DNA from: an uncultured Prevotellaceae bacterium
Lineage (GTDB): Bacteria; Bacteroidota; Bacteroidia; Bacteroidales; Bacteroidaceae
NCBI GenBank assembly: GCA_947176535.1
Contig: CAMWQU010000023.1
Location: forward strand, 1-40,787
DNA: 40,787 nt
Reading direction: 5' to 3'
The notes under the pieces were generated by a model that saw nothing but the letters and a program-made list of their open reading frames with translations, ran no database searches and had not been told where the DNA came from. The position numbers and the translations under genes were made by a program. Positions 18,279 to 27,171 of the stretch are shown one piece after another (the first letter of the stretch is position 1; the number at the start of each line of letters is the position of its first letter).

Positions 18279-18344
18279 CTCGGTCCCGCTATGGACGGAG
18301 CTCCGTCCATAGCGGGACCGAGCCTTGTCCATAGCGGGACTGAG
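18279..18344. repeat. 44-bp perfect palindrome plus a third repeat copy
   Basis: Positions 18279-18300 and 18301-18322 are exact reverse complements with no spacer, a 44-bp perfect palindrome. A third copy of the half-sequence, GTCCATAGCGGGACTGAG (18327-18344), follows 4 bp later with one change. The unit contains GTCCCGCTATGGAC, itself nearly symmetric. It has no T-run, so it is not a typical terminator. It may be a dispersed repeat element. Confidence 0.85.
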
Positions 18345-18382
18345 GCCCGACGACGGGGGGAGCACTATCCGACCTGCCGACT

Positions 18383-18407
18383 TACGTGCGTGTGCGCGCA
18401 CGCGCGT
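18383..18407. other. 25-bp alternating purine-pyrimidine tract
   Basis: Every step from 18383 to 18407 alternates purine and pyrimidine, mostly CG and TG/CA steps. It is followed closely by an AT-alternating stretch (TATATATA, near 18415-18422). Such tracts favour left-handed DNA under negative supercoiling. It lies between divergent promoters; any role is inference. Confidence 0.5.
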
Positions 18408-18520
18408 TACCTATTATATATACCTCTCTTGTCGGGGGAGGCTTGGCTGCCGGCAATCGGAAAAACGAGCGTCAGCTTAATTCGTGCGGCGAAAGTAGTG
18501 AACATATTGTGGAATATTCG

Positions 18521-18528
18521 TAACTTTG
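18521..18528 (+). promoter_or_regulatory. Predicted -7 element for the GH123-like gene
   Basis: TAACTTTG matches the Bacteroidetes -7 element 26 bp upstream of the gene start at 18554. No clear TTTG is present at the -33 distance. The context TAACTTTGTGC resembles the stronger promoter before rpsL. Confidence 0.5.
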
Positions 18529-18553
18529 TGCATCGAAAAAAATCGCAACAACT

Positions 18554-20212
18554 ATGATGAAAGTAATCACATTTCTCGTCTCAATGACAATGGCAACCGC
18601 AGTGTCTGCGTCCACGCCTCTTGCCTGGACGGATGCGTCGGCGCATACCCCCATGCAAGGTACTCCTACCGTAAAACTTCGTCAGGACACAACCCTTGTG
18701 GTGTGGCACGGGCAGCGCGTCGGCTTACAGGCCCTTCTCATTCCCGATGCGACACTCAGCGGCAAGACACTGCGTCCGCGGGTTAAGAGCGGCAAAGGCA
18801 TTGATGCCGAGGCACGCTTCATGCGATATACGCTCACCAACGATTTCCGTTCGTGCGGGGTGCCTCCGGAACTCGAACCTTGGCAGGTGGCTGATATTAT
18901 CGATCTTGACACGGCAATCACCGTAACCTCCGGTTTCAATTATCCGCTTTGGGTGACCCTTGAGGTGGGACGCAAGGCCGTTCCCGGAACCGTTGCCCTT
19001 GAACTCGTGGATGAGAGCAACGGCAAAGTCGTGGCCGAGATACCCGCCAAACTGACCGTTTTGCCTCTCACGCTTCCGAAACCTTCCGAACCGGATTATT
19101 TCCATCTCAATCTTTGGCAGCAGCCCTATGCCGTGTGCCGTTACTATCATGTGGAGCCGTGGTCGGCCGAGCATCTGCGTCTGCTCAAACCCTATGCGTC
19201 GCTGCTTGCCCGTGCAGGTCAGAAAACGATTACGGCTATCATGTTCTACGAACCTTGGGGAGAGCAGAGCAACGATAAATTCCTCCCGATGGTGGAGACC
19301 ACGAAGAAGAAAGACGGTTCGTGGGCATACGATTATACGAACTTCGACAAGTACGTGGAGTTTATGGATGCTATGGGAGTCGGCCCGATAATCGAATGTT
19401 TCTCGATGATTCCGTGGGAGATGAATTTCCGTTATCGCGATGAGGCGGCCGGAGGGGAATACGCGTATCTCAAAACCTCTTCCGATACTCCTGAGTATGT
19501 GGATTTGTGGGGAAACTTCCTTTCTGCGTTCCAGAAGCATCTCGACAAAAAGGGATGGAGCGGGCGCACGGTCATGGCGATGGACGAACGCGGATTGGCG
19601 GACATACAGCGTGCTATTGCTCTAGTGGAACAGTATGCCCCGAAGCTGAAAGTTTCGCTTGCCGGTTACTATCATCCTGAACTGACCGACAAACTCTATA
19701 CCTATTCCATCGAAGCAACTCCTTGGCCTGCCGATGTACTCAGGAAACGTCATGAACTCGGTCTCGTGACCACTTACTACACCTGTTGTGCTACGAGTGT
19801 CCCTAACATTTTCAGCAACTCCGATCCGGCCGACGCTGCCTACATCATGGCTTATTGTGTGGCAACCGGTGCCGACGGTTATCTCCACTGGAGCTATCAG
19901 AATTGGACTGACAATCCGTTGGCCGATACCCGCTTCAAACTTTTTGCACCGGGTGACACCTATTTCATCTATCCCGACGGACGTTCGTCTATTCGCTATG
20001 AGCGTATGGTCGAGGGTATTCAGATGGCCGAGAAAATCAAAGCGCTCCGCAAGATGATTGAGGCACGCGGCGACATGAAGCTCATGAACGAACTCAATCA
20101 GGCATTGCTTCCGTTGCAGATGGGTAAACTGTCAAAAGTTGTCACTACGGCCTCTGTTGTAGAGAATCTGCAAAATGCCTTGTCGTCGGTATCTGCCCGG
20201 TTGGCCCGGTAG
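18554..20212 (+). CDS. Exported GH123/DUF4091-like glycoside hydrolase
   Basis: The 552-residue protein has an N-terminal signal peptide (cleavage probably after VSAS, near 20). A beta-sandwich-like region (about 35-172) is followed by a catalytic barrel and a C-terminal DUF4091-type end with GADGYLHWSYQNW. The catalytic pair of GH123 enzymes, adjacent Asp-Glu, is visible as MDERG with Asp344 and Glu345. GH123 members are exo-beta-N-acetylgalactosaminidases acting by substrate-assisted catalysis on glycosphingolipid-type glycans. Specificity here is inferred and other DUF4091 proteins are uncharacterised. The sialate esterase gene diverges from it, suggesting joint action on sialylated GalNAc-containing host glycans. 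An in-frame ATG one codon later is an equal start. Confidence 0.82.
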   Translation: MMKVITFLVSMTMATAVSASTPLAWTDASAHTPMQGTPTVKLRQDTTLVVWHGQRVGLQALLIPDATLSGKTLRPRVKSGKGIDAEARFMRYTLTNDFRSCGVPPELEPWQVADIIDLDTAITVTSGFNYPLWVTLEVGRKAVPGTVALELVDESNGKVVAEIPAKLTVLPLTLPKPSEPDYFHLNLWQQPYAVCRYYHVEPWSAEHLRLLKPYASLLARAGQKTITAIMFYEPWGEQSNDKFLPMVETTKKKDGSWAYDYTNFDKYVEFMDAMGVGPIIECFSMIPWEMNFRYRDEAAGGEYAYLKTSSDTPEYVDLWGNFLSAFQKHLDKKGWSGRTVMAMDERGLADIQRAIALVEQYAPKLKVSLAGYYHPELTDKLYTYSIEATPWPADVLRKRHELGLVTTYYTCCATSVPNIFSNSDPADAAYIMAYCVATGADGYLHWSYQNWTDNPLADTRFKLFAPGDTYFIYPDGRSSIRYERMVEGIQMAEKIKALRKMIEARGDMKLMNELNQALLPLQMGKLSKVVTTASVVENLQNALSSVSARLAR

Positions 20213-20244
20213 TGCTATACGTAGCTGCTTGAAGTCCTTTTTGA

Positions 20245-20280
20245 GGAGTATTCTGTCGTAGTAGGACGGCTGAATACTTC
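20245..20280 (+). terminator. Weak stem-loop after the GH123-like gene
   Basis: AGTATTC (20247-20253) pairs with GAATACT (20272-20278), extended by outer GG/CC pairs with one bulge. No T-run follows. It may be a weak terminator or an RNA-stability hairpin. The remaining spacer to the rpsL promoter is AT-rich without a reading frame. Confidence 0.35.
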
Positions 20281-20361
20281 CATTCTAAGTGGGAAAAGGT
20301 TAATTATTCTTAAAAATGTATTAAAATATCTACCCGCTCTAAAATAACAGAAAGAAAAAGA

Positions 20362-20391
20362 TTGCTTATTCGGATAGTTTTTGTAACTTTG
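20362..20391 (+). promoter_or_regulatory. Predicted promoter of the str-S10-spc-alpha cluster
   Basis: TTG (20362-20364), a 19-bp spacer and TAACTTTG (20384-20391) give a near-consensus Bacteroidetes promoter. An A-rich stretch just upstream (about 20341-20360) could act as an UP-like element. The predicted start is near 20398, leaving an 80-nt AT-rich leader before rpsL. Confidence 0.75.
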
Positions 20392-20477
20392 CACCCCGAA
20401 TGGGTATATAGTGCCTTTCCGTGAACAAATAGGAATATAAAATACAATAATAATATAAATATAAAACTAAAAACAAA

Positions 20478-20858
20478 ATGCCTACAATTCAACAATTGGT
20501 AAGAAAAGGCCGGTCTGTGTTGGTAGACAAGAGCAAGAGCCCCGCTTTGGATAGCTGTCCTCAGCGTCGTGGCGTTTGCGTGCGCGTTTATACCACCACA
20601 CCTAAAAAGCCTAACTCGGCGATGAGAAAGGTCGCCCGTGTTCGTCTGACAAATCAGAAGGAAGTGAACAGCTACATTCCCGGAGAGGGACACAACCTGC
20701 AGGAGCACAGCATCGTGCTGGTGCGCGGCGGTCGTGTTAAGGACCTCCCTGGTGTACGTTATCACATTGTGCGCGGTACGCTCGATACTGCTGGTGTGGC
20801 AAATCGTACCCAGCGTCGTTCCAAGTACGGAGCAAAGCGTCCCAAGGCCAAGAAGTAA
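20478..20858 (+). CDS. rpsL: 30S ribosomal protein S12
   Basis: S12 lies at the decoding centre and is the classic streptomycin-resistance target. The 126-residue protein keeps TPKKPNSA with Lys43 and [13 protein letters not shown] with Lys88. Both positions are therefore wild type and predict streptomycin sensitivity. The numbering matches E. coli without gaps to this point. It is the first gene after the predicted promoter and terminates 116 nt before rpsG, the widest gap inside the str part. Confidence 0.97.
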   Translation: MPTIQQLVRKGRSVLVDKSKSPALDSCPQRRGVCVRVYTTTPKKPNSAMRKVARVRLTNQKEVNSYIPGEGHNLQEHSIVLVRGGRVKDLPGVRYHIVRGTLDTAGVANRTQRRSKYGAKRPKAKK

Positions 20859-20974
20859 AGAAAACAACTAAAAAGTAAAAACCGTTTTGAGTTGTAAACT
20901 AAGGTTGAGTAAGGTCGCGGAGGCGACACTGAAGAACGAAAGAATACAGCCCCGAACACAAAACCCAAAACAAA

Positions 20975-21451
20975 ATGCGTAAAGCAAAACCAAAAAAGCG
21001 TGTCATTCTTCCCGATCCCGTTTTCGGTGACGTGAAGGTTTCTAAGTTCGTAAACCACCTGATGTATGACGGAAAGAAGAGTATCTCTTACACCATCTTC
21101 TATACCGCACTTGAGTTGGTTGGCCAGAAGATGAGCAGTGCCGAGAAGCCCGCTCTTCAGATTTGGAAAGAAGCTCTTGACAAGATTACTCCCCAGGTGG
21201 AGGTAAAGAGTCGTCGTATCGGTGGTGCAACGTTCCAGGTGCCCACGGAAATTCGTCCCGACCGTAAGGAGTCTATCTCTATGAAGAATATGATTGCCTT
21301 TGCCCGCAAGCGTGGCGGTAAGACCATGGCTGACAAACTGGCTGCCGAGATTATGGATGCCTATAACGAACAGGGCGGCGCTTTCAAGCGTAAGGAGGAT
21401 ATGCACCGCATGGCTGAGGCTAACCGTGCATTCGCACACTTCCGCTTCTAA
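20975..21451 (+). CDS. rpsG: 30S ribosomal protein S7
   Basis: S7 nucleates assembly of the 30S head and contacts E-site tRNA. The 158-residue protein starts MRKAKPKKR and contains [20 protein letters not shown], the [16 protein letters not shown] beta hairpin, and a C terminus ending NRAFAHFRF. In E. coli S7 represses the str operon by binding between rpsL and rpsG. The 116-nt rpsL-rpsG gap here is a possible site, though I see no clear conserved fold. fusA follows after 28 nt. Confidence 0.97.
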   Translation: MRKAKPKKRVILPDPVFGDVKVSKFVNHLMYDGKKSISYTIFYTALELVGQKMSSAEKPALQIWKEALDKITPQVEVKSRRIGGATFQVPTEIRPDRKESISMKNMIAFARKRGGKTMADKLAAEIMDAYNEQGGAFKRKEDMHRMAEANRAFAHFRF

Positions 21452-21479
21452 TAATTCCTAACTACAAGGATTTAAGAAA

Positions 21480-23600
21480 ATGGCAAAACAAGATTTACAT
21501 TTGACCCGCAATATCGGTATCATGGCCCACATCGATGCCGGTAAGACTACGACTTCCGAGCGTATTCTTTTCTATACGGGAAAAACCCATAAGATTGGTG
21601 AGGTGCACGAAGGTGCAGCTACCATGGACTGGATGGCTCAGGAGCAGGAGCGTGGTATCACCATCACTTCTGCTGCAACTACGGCCTATTGGACATGGAA
21701 CGGTAACAAGTATAAGTTTAACCTCATCGACACTCCGGGACACGTGGATTTCACCGCTGAGGTGGAGCGCTCTCTGCGTGTGTTGGACGGTGCTGTGGCT
21801 GCTTATTGTGCAGTTGGTGGTGTAGAGCCTCAGTCTGAGACTGTATGGCGTCAGGCCGATAAGTATAACGTTCCCCGTATGGGCTACGTGAACAAGATGG
21901 ACCGTTCGGGTGCTGACTTCTTCGAGGTTGTTCGCCAGATGAAGGATGTGCTCGGTGCTACCCCCGCAGTTATCGCAGTTCCTATCGGTGCTGAGGAAAA
22001 CTTCAAGGGTATTGTAGACCTCATTCAGATGAAGGCTATCCTGTGGCACGATGAGACCATGGGTGCTGAATACAGCGTGGAGGAAATTCCCGCTGATATG
22101 AAAGACGAGTGCGACGAGTGGCGTGCAAAGCTCATTGAGCAGGCTGCCGAGCAGGACGATACACTTATGGAGAAGTATTTCGAGGATCCCGATAGTCTGA
22201 CCGAGGCTGAGGTAATCGCAGCTATCCGTAAGGGTACGCTGAGCCTGGACCTCGTGCCCATGACCTGCGGTTCTTCATTTAAGAACAAGGGTGTGCAAAA
22301 GTTGCTCGACTACGTCTGCATGTTCTTGCCCTCTCCCTTGGATACTCCTGCAATCGTGGGTGTGAATCCCGAAACCGGTGAAGAGGAAGACCGTAAGCCC
22401 AGCGAGGATGACAAGACCGCAGCTTTGGCCTTTAAGATTGCCACCGACCCCTATGTTGGTCGTCTGACTTTCTTCCGTGTTTATTCGGGTAAGGTTGCTT
22501 CCGGTTCTTATATCTTCAACGTTCGTTCCGGTAAGAAAGAGCGCGTGAGCCGCCTCTTCCAGATGCACTCTAACCACCAGAATCCCGTAGAGGAGATTGG
22601 TGCAGGTGACATTGGCGCAGGTGTTGGCTTCAAGGATATTCGCACGGGTGATACGCTCAGCGATGAGGATGCACCAATCGTACTGGAGTCAATGGACTTC
22701 CCCGATCCCGTTATCGGTATCGCCGTAGAGCCCAAGACACAGAAAGACCTTGATAAACTCTCCAACGGTTTGGCAAAACTGGCTGAGGAAGACCCCACAT
22801 TTACTGTACGTACCGACGAGCAGAGTGGTCAGACTGTCATCAGTGGTATGGGTGAGTTGCACCTCGATATCATCATTGACCGTCTGAAGCGTGAATTCAA
22901 GGTTGAATGTAATCAGGGTAAGCCGCAGGTAAACTACAAGGAGGCTGTTACGAAGACTGTAGAGCGTCTGCGTGAGGTTTATAAGAAACAGTCCGGTGGA
23001 CGTGGTAAGTTTGCTGATATTATCGTAAACGTGGGTCCCGTAGATGAGGACTATAAGGAAGGCGGACTGCAGTTCGTAAACTTGGTTACGGGTGGTAACA
23101 TTCCTAAGGAATTTATTCCCAGTGTTCAGAAGGGCTTCGAAAATGCCATGAAGAATGGTGTGCTCGGTGGTTATCCTATGGACAGCCTGAAAGTGGAACT
23201 GCTTGATGGTTCGTTCCATCCCGTAGACTCTGACCAGCTTTCGTTCGAAATTTGCGCCATTCAGGCCTACAAGAATGCTTGTTCACAGGCTAAGCCTGTA
23301 CTGATGGAGCCCATCATGCGTCTGGAGGTTGTTACTCCTGAGGAGAACATGGGTGACGTTATCGGTGACCTTAACAAACGTCGCGGACAGGTGGAAGGTA
23401 TGGATACCACTCGTACAGGTGCCCGTCTGGTGAAGGCTATGGTGCCCCTGGCAGAGATGTTTGGATATGTGACTGCACTCCGTACCATCACTTCCGGTCG
23501 TGCAACATCTAGCATGACTTACGATCACCATGCTCCCGTGAGCACCGGTATCGCCAAGGCTGTTCTGGAGGAAATTAAAGGTCGCGTAGATTTGGTATAA
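21480..23600 (+). CDS. fusA: Elongation factor G
   Basis: EF-G is the translocase GTPase. The 706-residue protein has the P-loop AHIDAGKT (16-23), switch [19 protein letters not shown] and NKMD. Its domain IV contains [13 protein letters not shown] and its domain [13 protein letters not shown]. It is full length and in the position typical of the str operon, directly after rpsG. No tuf follows; rpsJ begins 87 bp later after a GC-rich stem-loop. A fusidic-acid phenotype cannot be judged from sequence alone. Confidence 0.97.
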   Translation: MAKQDLHLTRNIGIMAHIDAGKTTTSERILFYTGKTHKIGEVHEGAATMDWMAQEQERGITITSAATTAYWTWNGNKYKFNLIDTPGHVDFTAEVERSLRVLDGAVAAYCAVGGVEPQSETVWRQADKYNVPRMGYVNKMDRSGADFFEVVRQMKDVLGATPAVIAVPIGAEENFKGIVDLIQMKAILWHDETMGAEYSVEEIPADMKDECDEWRAKLIEQAAEQDDTLMEKYFEDPDSLTEAEVIAAIRKGTLSLDLVPMTCGSSFKNKGVQKLLDYVCMFLPSPLDTPAIVGVNPETGEEEDRKPSEDDKTAALAFKIATDPYVGRLTFFRVYSGKVASGSYIFNVRSGKKERVSRLFQMHSNHQNPVEEIGAGDIGAGVGFKDIRTGDTLSDEDAPIVLESMDFPDPVIGIAVEPKTQKDLDKLSNGLAKLAEEDPTFTVRTDEQSGQTVISGMGELHLDIIIDRLKREFKVECNQGKPQVNYKEAVTKTVERLREVYKKQSGGRGKFADIIVNVGPVDEDYKEGGLQFVNLVTGGNIPKEFIPSVQKGFENAMKNGVLGGYPMDSLKVELLDGSFHPVDSDQLSFEICAIQAYKNACSQAKPVLMEPIMRLEVVTPEENMGDVIGDLNKRRGQVEGMDTTRTGARLVKAMVPLAEMFGYVTALRTITSGRATSSMTYDHHAPVSTGIAKAVLEEIKGRVDLV

Positions 23601-23610
23601 ATAGGATAGA

Positions 23611-23646
23611 GGCTGCCGCCGAACAAATGACTCTTTGGCGGCAGCC
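23611..23646 (+). terminator. GC-rich stem-loop between fusA and rpsJ
   Basis: GGCTGCCGCC (23611-23620) pairs perfectly with GGCGGCAGCC (23637-23646) around a 16-nt loop. There is no T-run, so full termination is unlikely. It may be an attenuator, a processing site between the str and S10 segments, or a barrier to 3' exonucleases. The role is inferred. Confidence 0.5.
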
Positions 23647-23687
23647 CATAAATAAACAATGTAGAATAACAAAACTTTTTCAAAGAC

Positions 23688-23993
23688 ATGAGTCAGAAAA
23701 TTAGAATCAAATTGAAGAGCTACGACCACAATTTGGTCGATAAGTCAGCCGAGAAGATTGTGAAGACCGTTAAGGTTAGCGGTGCTATCGTAAGTGGCCC
23801 CATTCCCCTTCCCACTCACAAGCGTATCTTCACGGTAAACCGTTCTACTTTCGTAAACAAGAAGTCTCGCGAACAGTTCGAGTTGAGTTGTTACAAGCGT
23901 CTTATTGACATTTACAGCAGTACGGCTAAGACGGTGGATGCACTGATGAAGTTGGAATTGCCCAGCGGTGTGGAAGTAGAAATCAAGGTGTGA
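23688..23993 (+). CDS. rpsJ: 30S ribosomal protein S10
   Basis: S10 is part of the 30S head and, with NusB, of antitermination complexes. The 101-residue protein starts [25 protein letters not shown] and contains the conserved loop [29 protein letters not shown]. It heads the S10 segment, 41 nt after a GC-rich stem-loop. In E. coli the L4 protein attenuates this operon through a long rpsJ leader; the 87-bp gap here is too short for that same structure. Confidence 0.97.
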   Translation: MSQKIRIKLKSYDHNLVDKSAEKIVKTVKVSGAIVSGPIPLPTHKRIFTVNRSTFVNKKSREQFELSCYKRLIDIYSSTAKTVDALMKLELPSGVEVEIKV

Positions 23994-24038
23994 TAACACA
24001 CGAAAAACTTTTATATTAATTATTAACAATAAACTGAA

Positions 24039-24656
24039 ATGCCAGGATTATTAGGAAAGAAAATCGGAATGACATCCGTATTCAGTGCCGAGGGTAAGAA
24101 TGTACCATGCACTGTTATCGAAGTAGGTCCTTGTGTGGTAACTCAGGTAAAGAACATGGAGAAGGACGGTTATGTTGCCGTTCAGCTCGGTTACGAGGAA
24201 GCTAAGGAGAAGAATACCTCTGCTCCCATGAAGGGACACTTCCAGAAAGCCGGTACCACCCCCAAGAGACACTTGGCCGAGTTCACAGGTTTCGAACAGG
24301 AACTGAATCTGGGTGACACTGTCACCGTGGATTTGTTTGCAAACACTACCTATGTAGATGTAATCGGTGTCTCAAAGGGACGCGGATTTCAAGGTGTGGT
24401 AAAACGCCATGGATTCGGTGGTGTTGGTCAGGCAACACACGGTCAGGACGACCGTTTGCGTAAGCCCGGTTCTATCGGTGCCTGCTCTTATCCCGCAAAG
24501 GTGTTCAAGGGACTGCGCATGGGTGGCCAAATGGGTAACAAGCGTGTCACCACACACAATTTGCAAGTATTAAAAGTGATTCCCGAACAAAACCTCTTGA
24601 TCATCAAGGGTAGTGTTCCCGGATACAATGGTTCAATCGTTAGCGTTCTGAAGTAA
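24039..24656 (+). CDS. rplC: 50S ribosomal protein L3
   Basis: L3 is an early 50S assembly protein whose central loop reaches the peptidyl-transferase centre. The 205-residue protein starts [15 protein letters not shown]. It has the extended loop [22 protein letters not shown] followed by [18 protein letters not shown], and ends [16 protein letters not shown]. The stop codon is only 1 nt before the rplD start, suggesting coupled translation. Length is normal. Confidence 0.97.
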   Translation: MPGLLGKKIGMTSVFSAEGKNVPCTVIEVGPCVVTQVKNMEKDGYVAVQLGYEEAKEKNTSAPMKGHFQKAGTTPKRHLAEFTGFEQELNLGDTVTVDLFANTTYVDVIGVSKGRGFQGVVKRHGFGGVGQATHGQDDRLRKPGSIGACSYPAKVFKGLRMGGQMGNKRVTTHNLQVLKVIPEQNLLIIKGSVPGYNGSIVSVLK

Positions 24657-24657
24657 A

Positions 24658-25287
24658 ATGGAAGTTAGTGTATTAAATATCAAGGGTCAGGATACCGGTC
24701 GTAAGGTATCTTTGAACGATGCTATCTATGCCATCGAGCCCAACGATCACGCCATCTATCTGGATGTGAAGCTGATCATGGCTAACCAGCGCCAGGGCAC
24801 AGCAAAGTCGAAAGAAAGAAGTGAAATCGCAGGTTCTACCCGCAAGCTTGGTCGTCAGAAAGGCGGCGGCGGTGCACGTCGTGGTGATATCAAGTCGCCC
24901 GTACTCGTAGGCGGTGGCCGTGTATTCGGTCCTCAACCTCGTGATTATGGTTTCAAATTGAATAAAAAACAGCGTATTCTTGCCCGCAAGTCTGCATTGG
25001 CTTACAAGGCACAGGAACAGGCTATTCTCGTGGTAGAAGACTTCACTTTGGAGGCTCCTAAGACGAAATCGTTCGTTGAAATCTTAAATAATCTTAAAAT
25101 TTCCGACAAGAAGGCCCTTTTTGTTTTGCCGGGAACGGATAAAGTTGTATATTTGTCGTCTAGAAATATCGAGCGTGTCAAAGTGATGGCCGCATCTGCG
25201 CTGAACACTTATCGGGTGTTGGATGCAGATGTTATGGTTGTCTCAGAGAGTTCACTGCCCGTTATCGAAAGCAACCTAAACAAGTAA
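24658..25287 (+). CDS. rplD: 50S ribosomal protein L4
   Basis: L4 lines the polypeptide exit tunnel, and in Gammaproteobacteria also represses the S10 operon. The 209-residue protein has the tunnel loop [21 protein letters not shown] (near 57-78), where macrolide-resistance changes map, with an intact KGGGGARRG core. The C-terminal half ends in [12 protein letters not shown]. It starts 1 nt after the rplC stop, so initiation probably depends on ribosomes finishing rplC. Confidence 0.97.
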   Translation: MEVSVLNIKGQDTGRKVSLNDAIYAIEPNDHAIYLDVKLIMANQRQGTAKSKERSEIAGSTRKLGRQKGGGGARRGDIKSPVLVGGGRVFGPQPRDYGFKLNKKQRILARKSALAYKAQEQAILVVEDFTLEAPKTKSFVEILNNLKISDKKALFVLPGTDKVVYLSSRNIERVKVMAASALNTYRVLDADVMVVSESSLPVIESNLNK

Positions 25288-25299
25288 AAGGAGTTGAAC

Positions 25300-25590
25300 A
25301 TGTCATACATAATCAAACCTCTGGTCACCGAGAAGATGACTCAGATTACGGAGAAGCAGAACAAGTTCGGCTTCATTGTTCGTCCCCAAGCAAATAAGAT
25401 TGAGATTCAGAAAGAGGTAGAGGCACGTTACAATGTGACTGTGGTTGCCGTGAACACGATGGTTTACGGTGGCAAAGCTAAGCAGCGCTACACAAAGTCT
25501 GGTCTCATCAAAGGTCGCACGAACGCCTTTAAGAAAGCTGTCGTAACTCTGAAAGATGGCGATACAATTGATTTCTATAGCAATATTTAA
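25300..25590 (+). CDS. rplW: 50S ribosomal protein L23
   Basis: L23 sits at the exit tunnel and docks trigger factor and signal recognition particle. The 96-residue protein begins MSYIIKPLVTEKMTQ and contains VNTMVYGGKAKQRYTKSGLIKGRTNAFKKAVVTL. I chose the ATG at 25300 because AAAGGAG lies 6 to 7 nt upstream and homologues begin at this residue. An in-frame TTG at 25294 would overlap that ribosome-binding site. This gene is one of the few here with a good Shine-Dalgarno sequence. Confidence 0.95.
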   Translation: MSYIIKPLVTEKMTQITEKQNKFGFIVRPQANKIEIQKEVEARYNVTVVAVNTMVYGGKAKQRYTKSGLIKGRTNAFKKAVVTLKDGDTIDFYSNI

Positions 25591-25596
25591 TAAAAG

Positions 25597-26430
25597 ATGG
25601 CAGTACGTAAATTTAAGCCCACAACACCAGGGCAGAGGCACAAAATTATAGGTACGTTCGAAGAAATTACTGCATCGGTACCTGAAAAGTCTCTCGTCTA
25701 CGGTAAACGCGCTACTGGTGGCCGTAACAACGTCGGTAAGATGACGATGCGCTATATTGGCGGCGGTCACAAGAAGAAGTTCCGCTTTATCGACTTCAAG
25801 AGAGAGAAAGATGGTGTTCCCGCAACTGTAAAAACAATCGAATATGATCCGAATCGTTCGGCTCGTATCGCTTTGTTGTTCTATGTTGATGGTGAGAAAC
25901 GTTATATTATTGCTCCCAACGGATTGAAAGTTGGTGACAAGGTGATGAGCGGTGCAGAAGCAGTTCCCGAAGTTGGAAATGCACTTCCTCTCCGTAATAT
26001 TCCCATTGGTACCATCATTCACAATATCGAGCTTCGTCCCGGTCAGGGCGCACTCCTCGTTCGTTCCGCTGGAAACTTTGCACAGCTGACTTCCCGTGAG
26101 GGCAATTACTGTGTGATTAAGTTGCCTTCAGGTGAGACTCGTCAGATTCTCAGTGCTTGTAAGGCTACTATCGGTAGTGTCGGAAACTCGGATCATGCAC
26201 TGGAAAGCTCGGGTAAGGCTGGTCGCTCACGTTGGCTGGGCCGTCGTCCTCACAACCGTGGTGTTGTCATGAACCCGCACGATCACCCGATGGGTGGTGG
26301 TGAAGGTCGCCAGTCAGGTGGACATCCTCGTTCACGTAAGGGCTTGTATGCAAAGGGTCTCAAGACACGTGCACCGAAGAAGCAGTCGAACAAGTACATT
26401 ATCGAGAGAGCTAACAGTAAGAAAAAGTAA
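25597..26430 (+). CDS. rplB: 50S ribosomal protein L2
   Basis: L2 binds 23S rRNA next to the peptidyl-transferase centre and bridges the subunits. The 277-residue protein starts [15 protein letters not shown]. It has the [19 protein letters not shown] region and the conserved [21 protein letters not shown] loop near 227-247. That loop keeps the histidine required for activity. It ends with a basic tail (RANSKKK). It starts 6 nt after rplW. Length and composition are typical. Confidence 0.97.
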   Translation: MAVRKFKPTTPGQRHKIIGTFEEITASVPEKSLVYGKRATGGRNNVGKMTMRYIGGGHKKKFRFIDFKREKDGVPATVKTIEYDPNRSARIALLFYVDGEKRYIIAPNGLKVGDKVMSGAEAVPEVGNALPLRNIPIGTIIHNIELRPGQGALLVRSAGNFAQLTSREGNYCVIKLPSGETRQILSACKATIGSVGNSDHALESSGKAGRSRWLGRRPHNRGVVMNPHDHPMGGGEGRQSGGHPRSRKGLYAKGLKTRAPKKQSNKYIIERANSKKK

Positions 26431-26454
26431 CCAGGCAAGTTAATAGTGTAAATT

Positions 26455-26724
26455 ATGAGTCGTTCATTAAAGAAAGGTCCATACATTGAAGTAAATCTTG
26501 AGAATAAGGTGCTCGCCATGAACGAGAGTGGCAAGAAAACCGTAGTCAAGACATGGGCCCGCGCTTCTATGATTTCGCCCGACTTTGTCGGACATACCGT
26601 AGCAGTGCATAACGGAAATAAATTCATTCCTGTTTACATTACAGAGAATATGGTAGGACACAAGCTTGGTGAGTTTGCTCCCACTCGTAAGTTCGGTGGC
26701 CATGCAGGTCAGAAGAAGAAGTAA
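26455..26724 (+). CDS. rpsS: 30S ribosomal protein S19
   Basis: S19 forms part of the 30S head with S13 and contacts A-site tRNA. The 89-residue protein starts [19 protein letters not shown]. It contains the family signature [21 protein letters not shown] and [22 protein letters not shown]. The C terminus is basic (AGQKKK). It lies between rplB and rplV in the universal order, with 24- and 36-nt gaps. Confidence 0.97.
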   Translation: MSRSLKKGPYIEVNLENKVLAMNESGKKTVVKTWARASMISPDFVGHTVAVHNGNKFIPVYITENMVGHKLGEFAPTRKFGGHAGQKKK

Positions 26725-26760
26725 GCAGGAGATTAATAGACAACAAAGAGTAATAATATA

Positions 26761-27156
26761 ATGGGAAAAAGAAAGAAATTAGCTGCTGAGGCAAGAAAGG
26801 CAGCCAAAAAGACCCAGTACTTTGCAAAGCTAAAGGACGTGCCTTCTTCTCCCCGCAAGATGAGATATGTGGTTGATTTGATTCGCGGCATGGAGGTAAA
26901 CAGAGCTCTTGGCACACTGAAATTCTCAACAAAGGCTGCTTCTGTGGATGTAGAGAAAGTTCTTCGCTCTGCTATTGCCAACTGGGAACAGAAAAACGAA
27001 CGTAAGGCCGAGGATGGCGAATTGTTCGTTACCCGCGTGTTTGTAGACGAGGGCGCAACCCTCAAGCGTATGAGACCTGCTCCTCAGGGTCGTGGTTATA
27101 GAATCCGCAAACGTTCGAACCACATTACCTTGTACGTCGATACTAAGAATGATTAA
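26761..27156 (+). CDS. rplV: 50S ribosomal protein L22
   Basis: L22 lines the exit tunnel opposite L4 and carries macrolide-linked positions in its beta hairpin. The 131-residue protein has a basic N-terminal extension ([17 protein letters not shown]) typical of Bacteroidetes. It is followed by the core [27 protein letters not shown] and the hairpin [22 protein letters not shown]. No deletion is seen in the hairpin. It is 15 nt upstream of rpsC. Confidence 0.96.
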   Translation: MGKRKKLAAEARKAAKKTQYFAKLKDVPSSPRKMRYVVDLIRGMEVNRALGTLKFSTKAASVDVEKVLRSAIANWEQKNERKAEDGELFVTRVFVDEGATLKRMRPAPQGRGYRIRKRSNHITLYVDTKND

Positions 27157-27171
27157 TGATTAAGTAAAAGT

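Noticed and set aside
18291..18557. Possible 88-residue gene in the palindrome region
   Set aside because: It begins inside the 44-bp palindrome, runs through the alternating tract and the glycosidase promoter, and has no recognisable feature.
20859..20974. S7-type regulatory site between rpsL and rpsG
   Set aside because: The 116-nt gap is wide enough, but I could not trace a convincing conserved helix by eye, so it is not listed as a feature.
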